Shown in pieces: positions 1-10,240 of a stretch of DNA of 64,000 bases. Source of the DNA: Hyaloperonospora brassicae. Its lineage: Eukaryota > Oomycota > Peronosporomycetes > Peronosporales > Peronosporaceae. A program made the position numbers and the translations under genes. The DNA is taken from the NCBI GenBank assembly GCA_947650285.1, contig CANTFL010000570.1, positions 110,527-174,526 on the forward strand, in the 5' to 3' direction. Numbering within the stretch: the stretch's first letter is position 1; each line of letters starts with the position of its first letter. The notes under the pieces are model-generated. The model saw only the letters and a list, made by a program, of their open reading frames with translations, made no database searches and was not told the origin of the DNA.

Positions 1-1410
1 GTCAGACGCTGCGGTTAAACATTCGTGATTGCAGTCAACCACTTCCTCCAGCAGGCTCAAGTCATTGACCAAATGACGCCTCGAATCACTCTCCAGCACC
101 CAGTTGACGATTCTTTGGGTCTGATCTCCGTCCGCATCATGGAATGCGGGGACGAAATCCGCACCGTGTTTTTTCTTTGGTCTTCTTGTACATAATGCCC
201 TGAGGTGTCCCGTGTTTCCACAGCGGTAACATCTTTTTTGGCCTTGATCCTCAAGACGTTTCTTTACTGGATCAACTTTTGTGACCTCCTTTGTCGTCTC
301 CACAACGTTCACAACATCACGGCCGAATTGCTTGACACGGACGTCGATCTCCGTCGATTGTGCGAACTGTGCTAGTTCTTCAGCTTGTCGCAAGTAGCCG
401 ACCCTGTGCAAATAAAAGCGCGAAAGCATCGTCGTGCGCATCTTCGGGTCTGTGTAGTGAAAGATGTTTTCTAAAACAAGGTTGTCCGCGCCTCCGCAGG
501 CAATGCTCACAGCATTGAGATACAAGAAACGTTCCGTCCAATTTCAATGCGACGACTTGGCTGCAATAAACAGCTTCATGCTCTGATCAGGTGTTATCTT
601 GGTGTTGAAGGTCTGGAGCAACCTTTGCATTGCATGCTCCAAGGTTTGACTCTGAGACTGTTAAGTCTCCACCTGTCGGCGGTAATACTTATGTGCCGTT
701 CCATCAAATGTTGACCAAGTACATCGGCCTTGATGTCTTCAGACCATACGAAGCCATACGCGCGATTGGAGAAGCCAATGTCGGCGCACGAACTCCTTGC
801 CTTATTCGATAAAAACCACTTTAAAGGCCACGATAGAGTTCCTTTCGATCAAATGGCTGCAACGCCAATTTGCGCTGACGACCGTCCAGCACACCCATGG
901 GTTCCTGACCTTGGTGTAAAAACATCGAACCTGGTGCACTCACACCTGGATACGGTGCCGTTGGTGCTCCCTGCACTCCGGGTGCTGGTCCTGCATTCCT
1001 CACATAGTCGCCACGGTCCTGAACCGGTGGATCGACTATGTTTCCAGCAAAAGATGGTCGTCGGGCACCAAAGTAGGTGGTCGGCGAGATTTTCGGTGAC
1101 CGCTTGGGAGAAGGAGCACGCTCCAAATTCTGAAGGGTAACACCCTGTCCTGGTCCCAAGGCCGAACCAAAGCCTATCGACTCCAGAGATTCCTTCCGTT
1201 ACCGATCGACTTGTTCGAAGTGTGAGGATTCCATCCTGCACATTCGCTCCGACAATCACCCAGCATGACGAGCATCTTTTCCGGTGCCGCGGCCGCAGGT
1301 ACTTCCGACTTTTCACCCAGCTGATTATCAATGGTCTTCGTTTGACCATCGACCACCACAGCGGGTGTGGCTCCACGAGCCGCGCCGCCAACACGTCCTG
1401 TTGGGCTCAT
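1..1410 (-). pseudogene. Copia gag (partial, frameshifted)
   Basis: The frame starts at the ATG at 1410 (M-S-P-T-G-R-V), continues to about 1174, then shifts. A second frame (about 1159-821) has the proline-rich and basic composition expected of oomycete Copia gag and ends in the K-E-L-Y-R-G-L motif. A third stretch (about 254-1) contains a CX2CX4HX4C zinc knuckle at 190-231, which binds genomic RNA in the virus-like particle. The frame breaks mark it as a non-functional remnant. Family assignment rests on the knuckle and the following protease-like residues. Confidence 0.7.
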
Positions 1411-1414
1411 AACC
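1400..1414 (-). other. Primer-binding site matching initiator tRNA-Met anticodon arm; overlaps gag ATG
   Basis: On the minus strand the bases directly after the LTR read GGTTATGAGCCCAAC. GGTTATGAGCCC is the reverse complement of GGGCTCATAACC, the anticodon-loop region of eukaryotic initiator tRNA-Met. The ATG (1408-1410) opens the first gag reading frame (M-S-P-T-G). The same motif occurs at two other Copia elements here (10241 and 50462). Confidence 0.75.
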
Positions 1415-1879
1415 TGTAAGATTGTAGTGGTGCACTCGGTGCAAAGTAGGTGGAAGTAAAAGTGAATATATTGTGTGTTAAGAACTTGCTTCCTACAACA
1501 CTACGATGTGTATGACCAAAGACGGAAACTACAATTTTACCATGTCAAGTCTCATGTGGTGACCGTCTTTCTCTGTCCCATGTGACATCCTGTCACATGA
1601 AGTCCGTCTCTCCTTGGTCCATGTGACATCCTGTCATATGGCGCCCGTCTCTCCCGTCCCATCTGTCATTCTGTCACATCATCAGCCAATCAGGTGAGGT
1701 CGCACTTACTTGTACCAGGTCTTGCACTTGACCTTCACAACCTCTTGACTTGTCAGAAAGAGTATATACTAGCAGTTCTGTCACGACCGTGACACTTCAT
1801 TGACATCGTGTTGCTACATCATCCTGCGTTCCTATTTCCGCGTCCGCGGGAAAATATGATCGGTCCAAGCTGTTTTACA
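1415..1879 (-). repeat. Copia LTR (5' LTR of the first element)
   Basis: The segment begins TGTAAG and ends TTTTACA on the plus strand, giving TG...CA ends and a 5-bp terminal inverted repeat (TGTAA/TTACA). The inner end abuts the primer-binding site directly. It contains a TATA-like tract (GTATATAC near 1765) and three imperfect copies of a roughly 50-bp unit built on CATGTGACATCCTGTCA (about 1575-1680), which could be U3 enhancer-type repeats. The outer boundary is inferred from the TG/CA rule because no second copy is in the window. Confidence 0.65.
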
Positions 1880-2288
1880 TCACCGCAGTCGTAGTTGCGG
1901 CATTATAAATCGTGCATTCATAATGATGCCCGTGGCAGTCACGGCTAATTGGTTTTTTATACGGTTCGTCGTTTCTTCTAAATAAATCAAGTGTAGCAAC
2001 AACGCGTACACGCAATGTCGAATGCAGCGTGTACTCTGGTGTGTCAAAAGATAGCACGAAAAAGTGATTGAAACCAGCCAGTCATTAACACACTTTGTCA
2101 AAGTGGTGGTCGATGTCTGCCGTCATGCCCTTTCAATGTTGTGGTCGAGCGCTCGCAGCCATCTTCGATTTGTTTGCCACCAGCGACTAGAAGTTGTTAG
2201 TCCAATCGATTTTCACTGTACTCCTGCGCATACTTTTCGAATGCTACACGTCCACGGAGATGATCTTACCGGTAAAAGTCTTCACAGC
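1880..2288. other. No recognisable feature
   Basis: Unique-looking sequence between the Copia LTR and the solo Gypsy LTR. Only short, unsupported reading frames are present. Confidence 0.5.
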
Positions 2289-2293
2289 ATCTT

Positions 2294-2775
2294 TGTAGCG
2301 AAGCTACACAGCTCCTTAAGTCAGAAGAAGAATTAAGCTAAACGAGAAACTTTAGTTCTACGAACCCTACTCAGAGATTCAAAAAGCTTGAGAGATCACC
2401 GTCCCTGTTCCAGGGGGACCAAACGATCTAATAGAATCGACGCACAGAGTGCTGGAGAGCAGCTACCTTACAGGCGTTGCTAGCTCTTCCGATCAAGAAG
2501 TCTCGTAAGGCATGTGTCTTACGTTATAAAAATGGGAACTAAATTTTATTTCTTCTTTTAACCTGAAAGAATACCTTAGAACAAAGTAATTAACCTGATC
2601 GCTGTATCCTAAATAAAACCTCTCAGAAGATCTCGTAATCAACGGTTGACAGACATCAGTCTTCAACGATTAATACCGTGTTAGAATATCACTATAAAGG
2701 GGTCCTCATCCCTTGTGTGCACCACGCCTATTGTCGACTACCAGCCGACGTGTAACCCCGTTACAATGCGTTACA
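2294..2775 (-). repeat. Solo LTR of the 56-64 kb Gypsy family, with target duplication
   Basis: This is a diverged copy of the 529-bp LTR found at 56309 and 63463: it shares the TGTAGC...GCTACAC start, the block around GTCCCTGTTCCAGGGGGACC and the TTGTCGACTACCAG end. It is flanked by ATCTT (2289-2293 and 2776-2780), a 5-bp target duplication, so it is a solo LTR left by recombination. The end is unusual: the terminal sequence is doubled (TGTAACGCAT then TGTAACGGGG, minus strand), and the target duplication matches only if the extra 10 bases are counted as part of the LTR. Confidence 0.85.
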
Positions 2776-2843
2776 ATCTTCATGACACCCTACAATATCA
2801 TCGACAAATTTTGACGGAACTCCTGTATATATTACCCTCTTAC

Positions 2844-3298
2844 TGTAACGGGTGAGCACGTTACATTTCACTGACACAATTATGAAAATGTTAGTATTAT
2901 TTTTGGAGAATCATGTGTTACAATAATTTACCTTTGTAATTGCATATTGGGGAGATTTTATCTTTTAATATAATGCTCGGTATTGCTTCACTATCAAATT
3001 ATTAAGGTCGTGACGTCAACCGAATCAACTATATCTACTAGACGCACGCAATGGGTGATGAGTAGACGTCATCATACGTTTATGTTTATATAATTAAGTC
3101 AGGACAAATCAGACAAAAAGATATATTGGACGTAATATAATCAAATAACAGTTTCACATTTACTACGACCACAGTCCTTGTCTTATTCGTTTACACTTTC
3201 TCTGTATAAGAGGTGGCAGGGCAGTGACCTTCACTGTTGTCAGTGAGAGTTGACTCTGTAATGGTGGTCCAGTACGTAGCTATAGGTGCCCCGTTACA
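2844..3298 (+). repeat. Gypsy LTR (40.9-48.6 kb family), probable 5' LTR of the following relic
   Basis: The segment begins TGTAACGGGTGAGCACGTTACA and ends GTGCCCCGTTACA. It shares the A/T-rich body, the ACGCACGCAATGGGTGATGA block and the AATTAAGTCAGGACA block with the LTRs at 40913 and 48193 (opposite orientation there) and with the solo LTR at 54217. I saw no target duplication and no clear 3' partner. Remnants of a same-family interior follow on the same strand, so this is most likely the 5' LTR of a very old copy. Confidence 0.75.
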
Positions 3299-3499
3299 GC
3301 TATAGCCAAGATACTTCGAATAAACTTGTTTGCGAAACGAAAAAAGGTAGCCTTCATTTACCAGCAAGGCTGTTTGCAGAACGGGCAGTAAAGAGAAACG
3401 GGCGCTCAACGGACCAGACTGTTGAGACAACAGCATTAATTTGCTGCTATGGACTCGAAGATTGATATCTCCAATCACAGAAAAGTCGATAGAGACTCC

Positions 3500-4050
3500 C
3501 TATTTATGTGATTCGTTGAGTCAGACGACGCCATAAGGGCTCGCGCATCGTCGATGGCCAAATGCATGTTAAATTTGCCCTGTCCAACTTGGCTGAACAA
3601 GTCAAGGCTTGGGCCTTTGGGCTGAAGCTCCAACAACCCATACGTTTTTATGAGTCGTCCGAGGTCTTCAAGAATCGTTTAAGACAAACTTTTGAGCTAC
3701 ACGAGCCGATTTTGGGTCGTAAGCTGAGTTTCTAATAGTAAGAAATGGTAATAAACTCGAGATTATGCTTACGCCCAGCACATTTGATACCTATCAATTT
3801 GCATTACGGCCAACACGATTTATAAACACACAAATACCGCTATCTTTATCCAGGGTGTTACGGATGATCCCGTCAAGACCCACCACTTCCTCATTGGCTA
3901 CAATCACTAGAATACGATATTTTATTACAGGATAAGAGAGCCTTAACATTAATAAGACTCAAGCTAGGATTTTCACCTATGGTCCATCGAGACAACATGA
4001 AACATGAAGTTTGAAACAATGAACCTTTGTTATGTAAAGATCGAGCATAT
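3500..4050 (+). pseudogene. Gypsy gag relic
   Basis: Short translated blocks such as V-K-F-A-L-S-N-L-A-E-Q and I-Q-G-V-T-D-D-P-V-K-T-H, and later a degenerate M-D-L-C-Y-V-E equivalent, line up with the gag frame of the element at 47111-48136. The blocks are separated by frameshifts and stops. This is non-functional. Confidence 0.55.
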
Positions 4051-4677
4051 TCGATTTACAGGATACAAACGATCGCATTCATGCAATCATTATCGAAAGA
4101 AATAGCGCAACACTAATGAATGTAGTGCCCCGAACCCAGCGCCACATACATTCGTAAGAATTGACCTCCCGGTAGCCAAAAGAGACCGAGACGTAGGTAA
4201 GAAGTATTTGCAAAGATTTAACAGCGATGTCGACTATATAAAAAATGGACTGGGTTAGCAAAGAAGGAGCGCGCTACTGATCCAGCAACATGTATAAATT
4301 TTCAGGATCTTGATGAAGGTTGCTAGCAAAACACAGTCGCTATGTGCTACTGTCCCATGTGATGGGGTTTCCTCCTCAACTTAAAGATCAAAGTGACCAA
4401 AGACATGCCAATTTTGCGCTCTACTTGATTATGATGCGTCAAACAATCTTATCGACTCTATTCGCTAGAGGACCGTGGGCTCAGATAAGGTCTTTTATAG
4501 GCATAGCAAAAACTCGATGCGCAAACGACCTGTATACCCTCTTCGGTGCTAGACGGCCTATAACAAACCGGTGGTGGCTGACGTCGTGCACAACAAGTTT
4601 TGTATATCAACCGCACATTCTGGGTGCCAGCCAGTCCGGATAGCCCCCACATTCATTTGTAGGGGTCATGCTTATTC

Positions 4678-4769
4678 GAGAGACCTGACTCGCCGGACCC
4701 GGGGTCCCAGGGTGAAAACTTCTGAGAGAACTGACTCGCCGGAGCCGGGGTTCCCGGGTGGTTACATCT
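4678..4769. repeat. 46-bp tandem duplication with palindromic CCGG core
   Basis: Two head-to-tail units starting at 4678 and 4724 share GAGAGA-CTGACTCGCCGGA. Each contains an imperfect palindrome (CCGGACCCGGGGTCC and CCGGAGCCGGGGTTCC). The GC-rich units stand out in the A/T-rich relic around them. Confidence 0.7.
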
Positions 4770-5739
4770 TAGTCACATATTGTTTAGTGTACCTCGGTTT
4801 GGTCGTACGAATATATAAACCCGCGCTGATTATCTGGGACGGCCGATACTTACCCAAGGCACCAGTGGGTGACCCCTCAGGGACGTAAAGCGCGACATTC
4901 CTTGCACTATGATAAATGTAACGTCTCGCAATAGCGGTTTTGTAAGAGTGAAGATGCGTGTTATGAAAATATATTGCACGTTTAAAGAAGTCCATGAAGA
5001 AGCTGATTCCAATTGTACTGATATTTATCAAATGACAGAATCAAGTCAATTTTGACTCATATGGCTCAAAAGGTACTAGCCATGCATCATCTATCAGCAT
5101 CGATCCGTGAAGATGCATGTCACTTATTCATCAAAAAGCTTTGGGTAGAACGTCTGAATCGGCCAAAGAAAAGTGGGTGAAATAATATTGACTGTGATGG
5201 CTTTGCTCGTGGTTCGGTTGAATGCTTAAATACCCAGGGCACTTTAAACACCACGTTGTGGAGGAAGCTGCCGACGGCTGTGTTGAAACACAGTCAGTGC
5301 CAAAGGTTTGTCAATCGAAAAAGTCGAGAGACGGAACATGAATGCTTACTTTATGGTCATTTATAGTGATTAACATAGGTGTAGTATTGATGCGGCGAAG
5401 GATTGAAACATGGAAGCCTGGAACTGTGACCCTGATAGGAACGTATGTTGAGAAAATAATTACCCAGCAGTCCAGTAGTCTGAGGTACTAATGAAATTCC
5501 ACGAATACACTGAATACTCTATTTGATGACCAATCAAGTGTAGGCGCTTGTACACATGATATGATAGTACATCTGGAGTTATAATTGAAGATAAAGCAAT
5601 AGCCGACGCTTAAGCCTATACTTACCGTGAGAATTTGCGTAGTGGCAAGGTCAAGCAGATCTGCGAAGTCGTTCTTTGCAACGAGTTTTTCTTACCGATA
5701 CAGGATTACCGTGTGTTTTCATCAGAACGAACTGGTTCT

Positions 5740-6720
5740 TAAAAGTTCATCGATGGACGAAAGTGTGCTTGATGATACATTCGTATTAAACGATTCATGT
5801 CGTTAGAATGGAAGTCGCTTAGGACAAATTCTCCATACAAGAATTTGATCGAATTTTGAGGACCGGTTTGCTAACTTTGTTAATCTCTCTGGCCAAAAGA
5901 TAAAGGCACTCGTCACGATATCGATCTGGAAACCGGTTCGAAGCACTGTGTCGTGAATCAGTGGCCACTACCTCGTGAACAAGTGCTAGCGATCGAAAAA
6001 ACTTGACGATAGTTTAGCCGCGAGTCATGGGAGGGGGTCGACCTAACCACATAATTTTCCGATCTTCTGTGTGCAAAAAGTCACAGCCTGATTGCGAATA
6101 GTGTATGCATTCAATAAGCTGAATGCTGGAACGCTGCAGTTTCAGACGCCGACGCCGAAGAAAGACTGTCATTAATGAAATGTCAAAAACACCCGTATCG
6201 TTTGTAGATCAAATGGATGACTTATATCAAACATCTATGCGTGAAAGGGATAGACACTTTTGGCAGTGAGCACGAACAGCGATATCTTTGTTCGTGGATA
6301 GCTATACAGCAAGGTCCAATGTACACCCCTGCCACGTTCAAATTGACGGGTAACGAATCTGATGTGATCAGTGCAAAAGTTCGCACTAAGTTACTTTCAC
6401 GATGCGCTAACTGGGCTACGGGTGGAAAATTGGACGTGGAGGCCCACTGAATTCACGTCCGACAGGTTTATATACTTATACGTGAGCATAATATGTACTT
6501 TAATTATAAAAAGTGTATAGTCGCAGCTAGCAAAATATCCCTTCTTGGGCGTATTGTCGGCAAAAACGACGAATACCATGATCGATATACATTCTCGGCG
6601 ACCCCGACTGGACCGTAGCAGTAAATGATAAGGAACGTTGAAAATCTCCTTGACCTAGCGGCATACTTGCACAAGAACTCGCGAAAGTTTGCCGATATGA
6701 CATTTCTTCTTTCTCGTTTG
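5740..6720 (+). pseudogene. Gypsy reverse transcriptase relic
   Basis: Blocks K-D-K-G-T-R-H-D-I-D-L-E-T-G-S-K and Q-W-P-L-P-R-E-Q-V-L-A-I match the start of the reverse transcriptase in the 46-kb element (its K-D-K-G-T-R-H-G-I-E-L). A later block near 6660 (A-Y-L-H-K-N-S-R-K-F) matches the RT/RNase H connection. Stops and indels throughout. Confidence 0.6.
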
Positions 6721-7494
6721 TTATATATAAGCGAGAAGTGGTCTGAGAGTGCTGAGTGTCAGCACGCTTATGTGGTAATGAGAGGAGATTGATACACTTA
6801 CCAGCTCTGGCGTTTCTAATAGGGACAGACGATTAATATGGGCTGTGGCCTGAGACACTAGTGATTATGCGATTAGGTGTTCTTCAATGCAATATGATAC
6901 AAACGGTGCGTAGCGCGTCTTTTCCAGTGCCAGTCACGTCAGCTGCAATCTCTTGAGCGCACAATTCAGTGCATGACAGGTAACTCCTTGCCGTGAAGTT
7001 TGCAATGGATAAGGTAGCGTAAATCTCCTAGGATATAGACCGTCCATATGATATACGCACCCTACGTCATTATGCACGGCCGCAGACAGTCCACACCTCT
7101 CGCTATATATGGAAAGGTGGCAAACAATCTTTGAGAAGTATAATCCCTTCGTGGAGTACGAACAGAAAAACGAGCGTCGTCGCTGACGCTTTGTCACGTC
7201 GGCCTGATCTAGTGCCGCCTGTTTCATCCAGCAGCTATATTAATTCACCTGTTGCAATGCTGGTATTATCAACTTACCGTCTTCAAGCAGAATCGACGAC
7301 CTGAAGAAGGCGTGCGCAAAGCATACGTGATTCGTGCTTTGCATGATTTTCTTCTCAACCCATCAAGGCAAGCTAAAACTCGCCAGCGGCTTATCATTAT
7401 TCAGCGACACGGTACACCACCCGCAATGTGCTGCTCCATGACACAGCAATTGTAGTCGACACTCCATGTGTCGTCCTTCCCACGTATTTTTTCG

Positions 7495-8230
7495 ACCTTT
7501 TGCATCATGTATGAGTGTCACGATGCGTCATCAAGTGGAACCCGTGTCCGTCATATATAACTTTCCTCACGAATAGTCTCGCCTTTGACTGTCCCCGCCA
7601 GTATCATTTGTCTGCAGATACCATATAGATTGCGAGTTTCGCAAAAGGTTCAAGCCTGTAATTTCATCCTGTGCAGCAATACAGACTTTGAAGATTCTTG
7701 CAGAGTGTCGAGAGAGTTAGTTTCATTGTTCTTAGTCTTTGTATTGACCAAAGACGAGCGCAAGAATACAAGAGTTCTGTTTTCGTTGATCGATTCAGCA
7801 AGAAAATTTATCTTGTTGCGTTATGAACGCGTCAATCACAGCCAAAAGATGTGCTCGTCTATTATCGAAAGGCTTTTTGACTGCATCGTTTACTTCGTAA
7901 ACTCGTCTCGGACAGGGACCTTCGGTCCATGGCGGAAATTTATCAAACCGTGTTCCGTTTTCTTTAGGCCCGACTGGAGATGTCCACTTCCGATCATATT
8001 TAAACATATGGTAAGACGGAATGTGTCAGTCATGGAGTCAAAAATACTTTGGGGATGAGTTCACTCTGATCGAGTAAAAGAAAGTTCTTGCCGGTGGGTG
8101 AACGCGCCATCGACAACTCGTTGCGTGAGTCAATCACGCATACACCGTTCTTCGTCAATAGATGCGCCATCCACGTTACCCATCCTGTCAGAGTGTGGAT
8201 CTGTATTAAAGGAGAGGAATCTCTCGGGCA
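7495..8230 (+). pseudogene. Gypsy integrase relic
   Basis: A tract near 7508 reads Y-E-C-H-D-A-S-S-S-G, the counterpart of the H2C2 zinc region (F-E-C-H-D-A-P-S-G-G in the intact family). It is followed by P-R-Q-Y, then an integrase-core fragment with L-V-S-D-R-D near 7900 and S-T-S-D-H near 7980, then T-H-T-P-F-F-V-N near 8135. The order is correct for a Gypsy integrase but frames change repeatedly. Confidence 0.6.
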
Positions 8231-9450
8231 ATGAAAAACTAACTCATGCTCGTCACGCGTCGAGGTAATTCTCGATGAGAAATATGCCGACGTCTATCGC
8301 GTCGACTTTATAAAGAAGACAAAATCAGCAATCTCTTTGACGCTATTGTTGGCTTAGGTCATGATGAATATGCTGGGTTTTAGCGCCGACAATGACAATT
8401 GCTGCAAGTCAGAAGACACCCTTGCTGACGAATGTAAATGCAGCAATTTCTCGAAAGCGCGCAGAAGGCCTACTGAACAAGACATAGTGGAGTAAGCGTG
8501 TAATATTCTACTGGATCGAAAAACATTGATCCGTTTTGTTCAGGGTTCCATCGCCAACGCTGTGGATCGAACGATACGGAGCGCTGGAAAAAACTTAACA
8601 CTCGTTCCGTCAATATAGAAGGTTTTGTCCGACCCTCCACTCTAATATCAACAAGACACGTAGTGAATAATGTGGGCAGAAATGAAAGTGCTGTGCAAGT
8701 AATTTGACTTTTTCCTTGTATTGCGCCGACAATGCAACGCACACACGATTAGGCTACCACGTAATATGAGCACGCATTCAACTTTCTGCATGGGGCACTA
8801 TAAGTACGAGTCCTCTCTCGACAATGAAGATAGCCTTATGTTCAAAACAATCTATCATAAGCTTTCGCTCGGTCTTTACGCGTTTGCCTGGTCGGTCATA
8901 GAAGAGCAATTTACACGCAACAGGTAAATTATTTTACAAGGTGCAACCAGCTCGTCAAGAAATCAAAGAATGTCCCGACGGTTCTGCAAGTTCGTGAAAG
9001 CTAAAACAGCACATTTCTCGCACGATGTAATCCGTAATCGTCGCAGTATTTTAATACGCTATAGGTCATAAAATTACGACTATTCTGCCAGTACTCCACA
9101 TTCTCGCAAAATCAAGGATTACGTGACCCATCTCGCGGAAGTTGACCTTGTCAAACGAATGGCTTAGTTTTGGTCTTTCCGCACCTCCCTAAACATTCAT
9201 GAAATTTGCGCGATATTAATCGCATTCTAGTGACGCTTACCATAAATTGCCGCGATGAGTAGGGCCACCGGACGAGATACCTCTTTCGGTGGCGTGTGTA
9301 TCCGCCATCTTGGACAGCTGGGAGAGAGGGTATCAGCTGATAATTGACAATCTCGCCTCTTGGAATAGTATAACGAGATCTACTCTCTGGCGCGGTAAAG
9401 AAATTTGAGAACAAACACCCGAAGTGCTTGCGAAGGGCTTGCAAAGTTTA

Positions 9451-9990
9451 CTATCCCTTCTAAAATTAGGGAAGAGATGTGCGCCATCCAGTAAGGCTTA
9501 ATAGGGAGGCAGACCTTCCTAGGGACGCGAGCTAGATTGTCATTAAAGCCCATTCAATTGTTTTCCTACGAAAGGCAGTGCAAGACTGCCTATCCTAAAA
9601 CCGGTGCAGCTTATACCGAGCATCCGCTGGTGAATTCTTGTAGATCTTACTATGAGCGGCAGTATTTTTGTCAATGCAGGCCTCATGGAAATCAGTTTCC
9701 CCGTTTATGTAAGGTATTATAGACCTGCACAGCGATCTTTCATCTCGACAAATGACTGACGTGGAACCATCGATGAATCAAAATAAAATGATGTATATGC
9801 ATGCTTCGTGCGATAGTGTTTAGCACTGACCATGCAGCCTGAGGGGTTTAGGACTGAGATAATGACCCCCATAGCGGTCATGTCATTGTTCGCTTCTCTG
9901 ATCCACATCGTTTAGGCATTTCTGGCTTTTTATCAGGTGCTACACGCAAATGTCGCGGTATCCCTCCTGTGTGATGTCAGAAGAAACTCA
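9451..9990. other. No recognisable feature
   Basis: Sequence between the Gypsy relic and the next Copia LTR. I expected a Gypsy 3' LTR here and could not see one. Confidence 0.4.
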
Positions 9991-10236
9991 TGTTGGAAGT
10001 CGCATTACATTATGTGTTGAAGTTGTGTGGTGCGTCTTATCAGAAGAGGCACACGCAATGAACCGTTTCGCGGACAGGAAGTACTGATGGGATAAATGCG
10101 AAGATCTATAAGATACAAGGACGACTCTTCAGAAACCATGGAAAGATATTCAAGCAGCATGTGTCAACCGGACTAACAACGCTATTATATATTCACTTTT
10201 TCATTTCCTCTCTGCGTTGCAGGTCTCTTTCCCACC
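9991..10236 (+). repeat. Copia 5' LTR
   Basis: Starts TGTTGGAAG and matches 14232-14477 almost base for base from GAGGCACACGCAATGAACC to GTCTCTTTCCCAC. The gag ATG follows four bases after it. Confidence 0.85.
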
Positions 10237-10240
10237 TTTT

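Larger units (their letters stand above)
1..1879 (-). mobile_element. Ty1/Copia retrotransposon, 5' end, cut by the window edge
   Basis: Reading right to left, this segment holds an LTR (1415-1879), a primer-binding site (1400-1414) and a gag region running off the window start. The gag has a Copia-type zinc knuckle followed by the beginning of a protease-like stretch (W-V-L-[DE]-S-x-S-R-R-H-L-V-N-D), the usual gag-to-protease order of Ty1/Copia. The reading frame changes at least twice, so this copy is probably dead. The rest of pol and the second LTR lie outside, so its age cannot be judged from LTR divergence. Confidence 0.85.
3299..9450 (+). mobile_element. Heavily decayed Ty3/Gypsy interior (gag, RT, integrase relics)
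   Basis: Translated with many stops and frameshifts, this stretch follows the gene order of the Gypsy element at 40.9-48.6 kb: gag-like, reverse-transcriptase-like, H2C2 zinc and integrase-core-like fragments in the right order on the plus strand. The ends are approximate, no 3' LTR was found, and no reading frame is intact. Confidence 0.7.
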
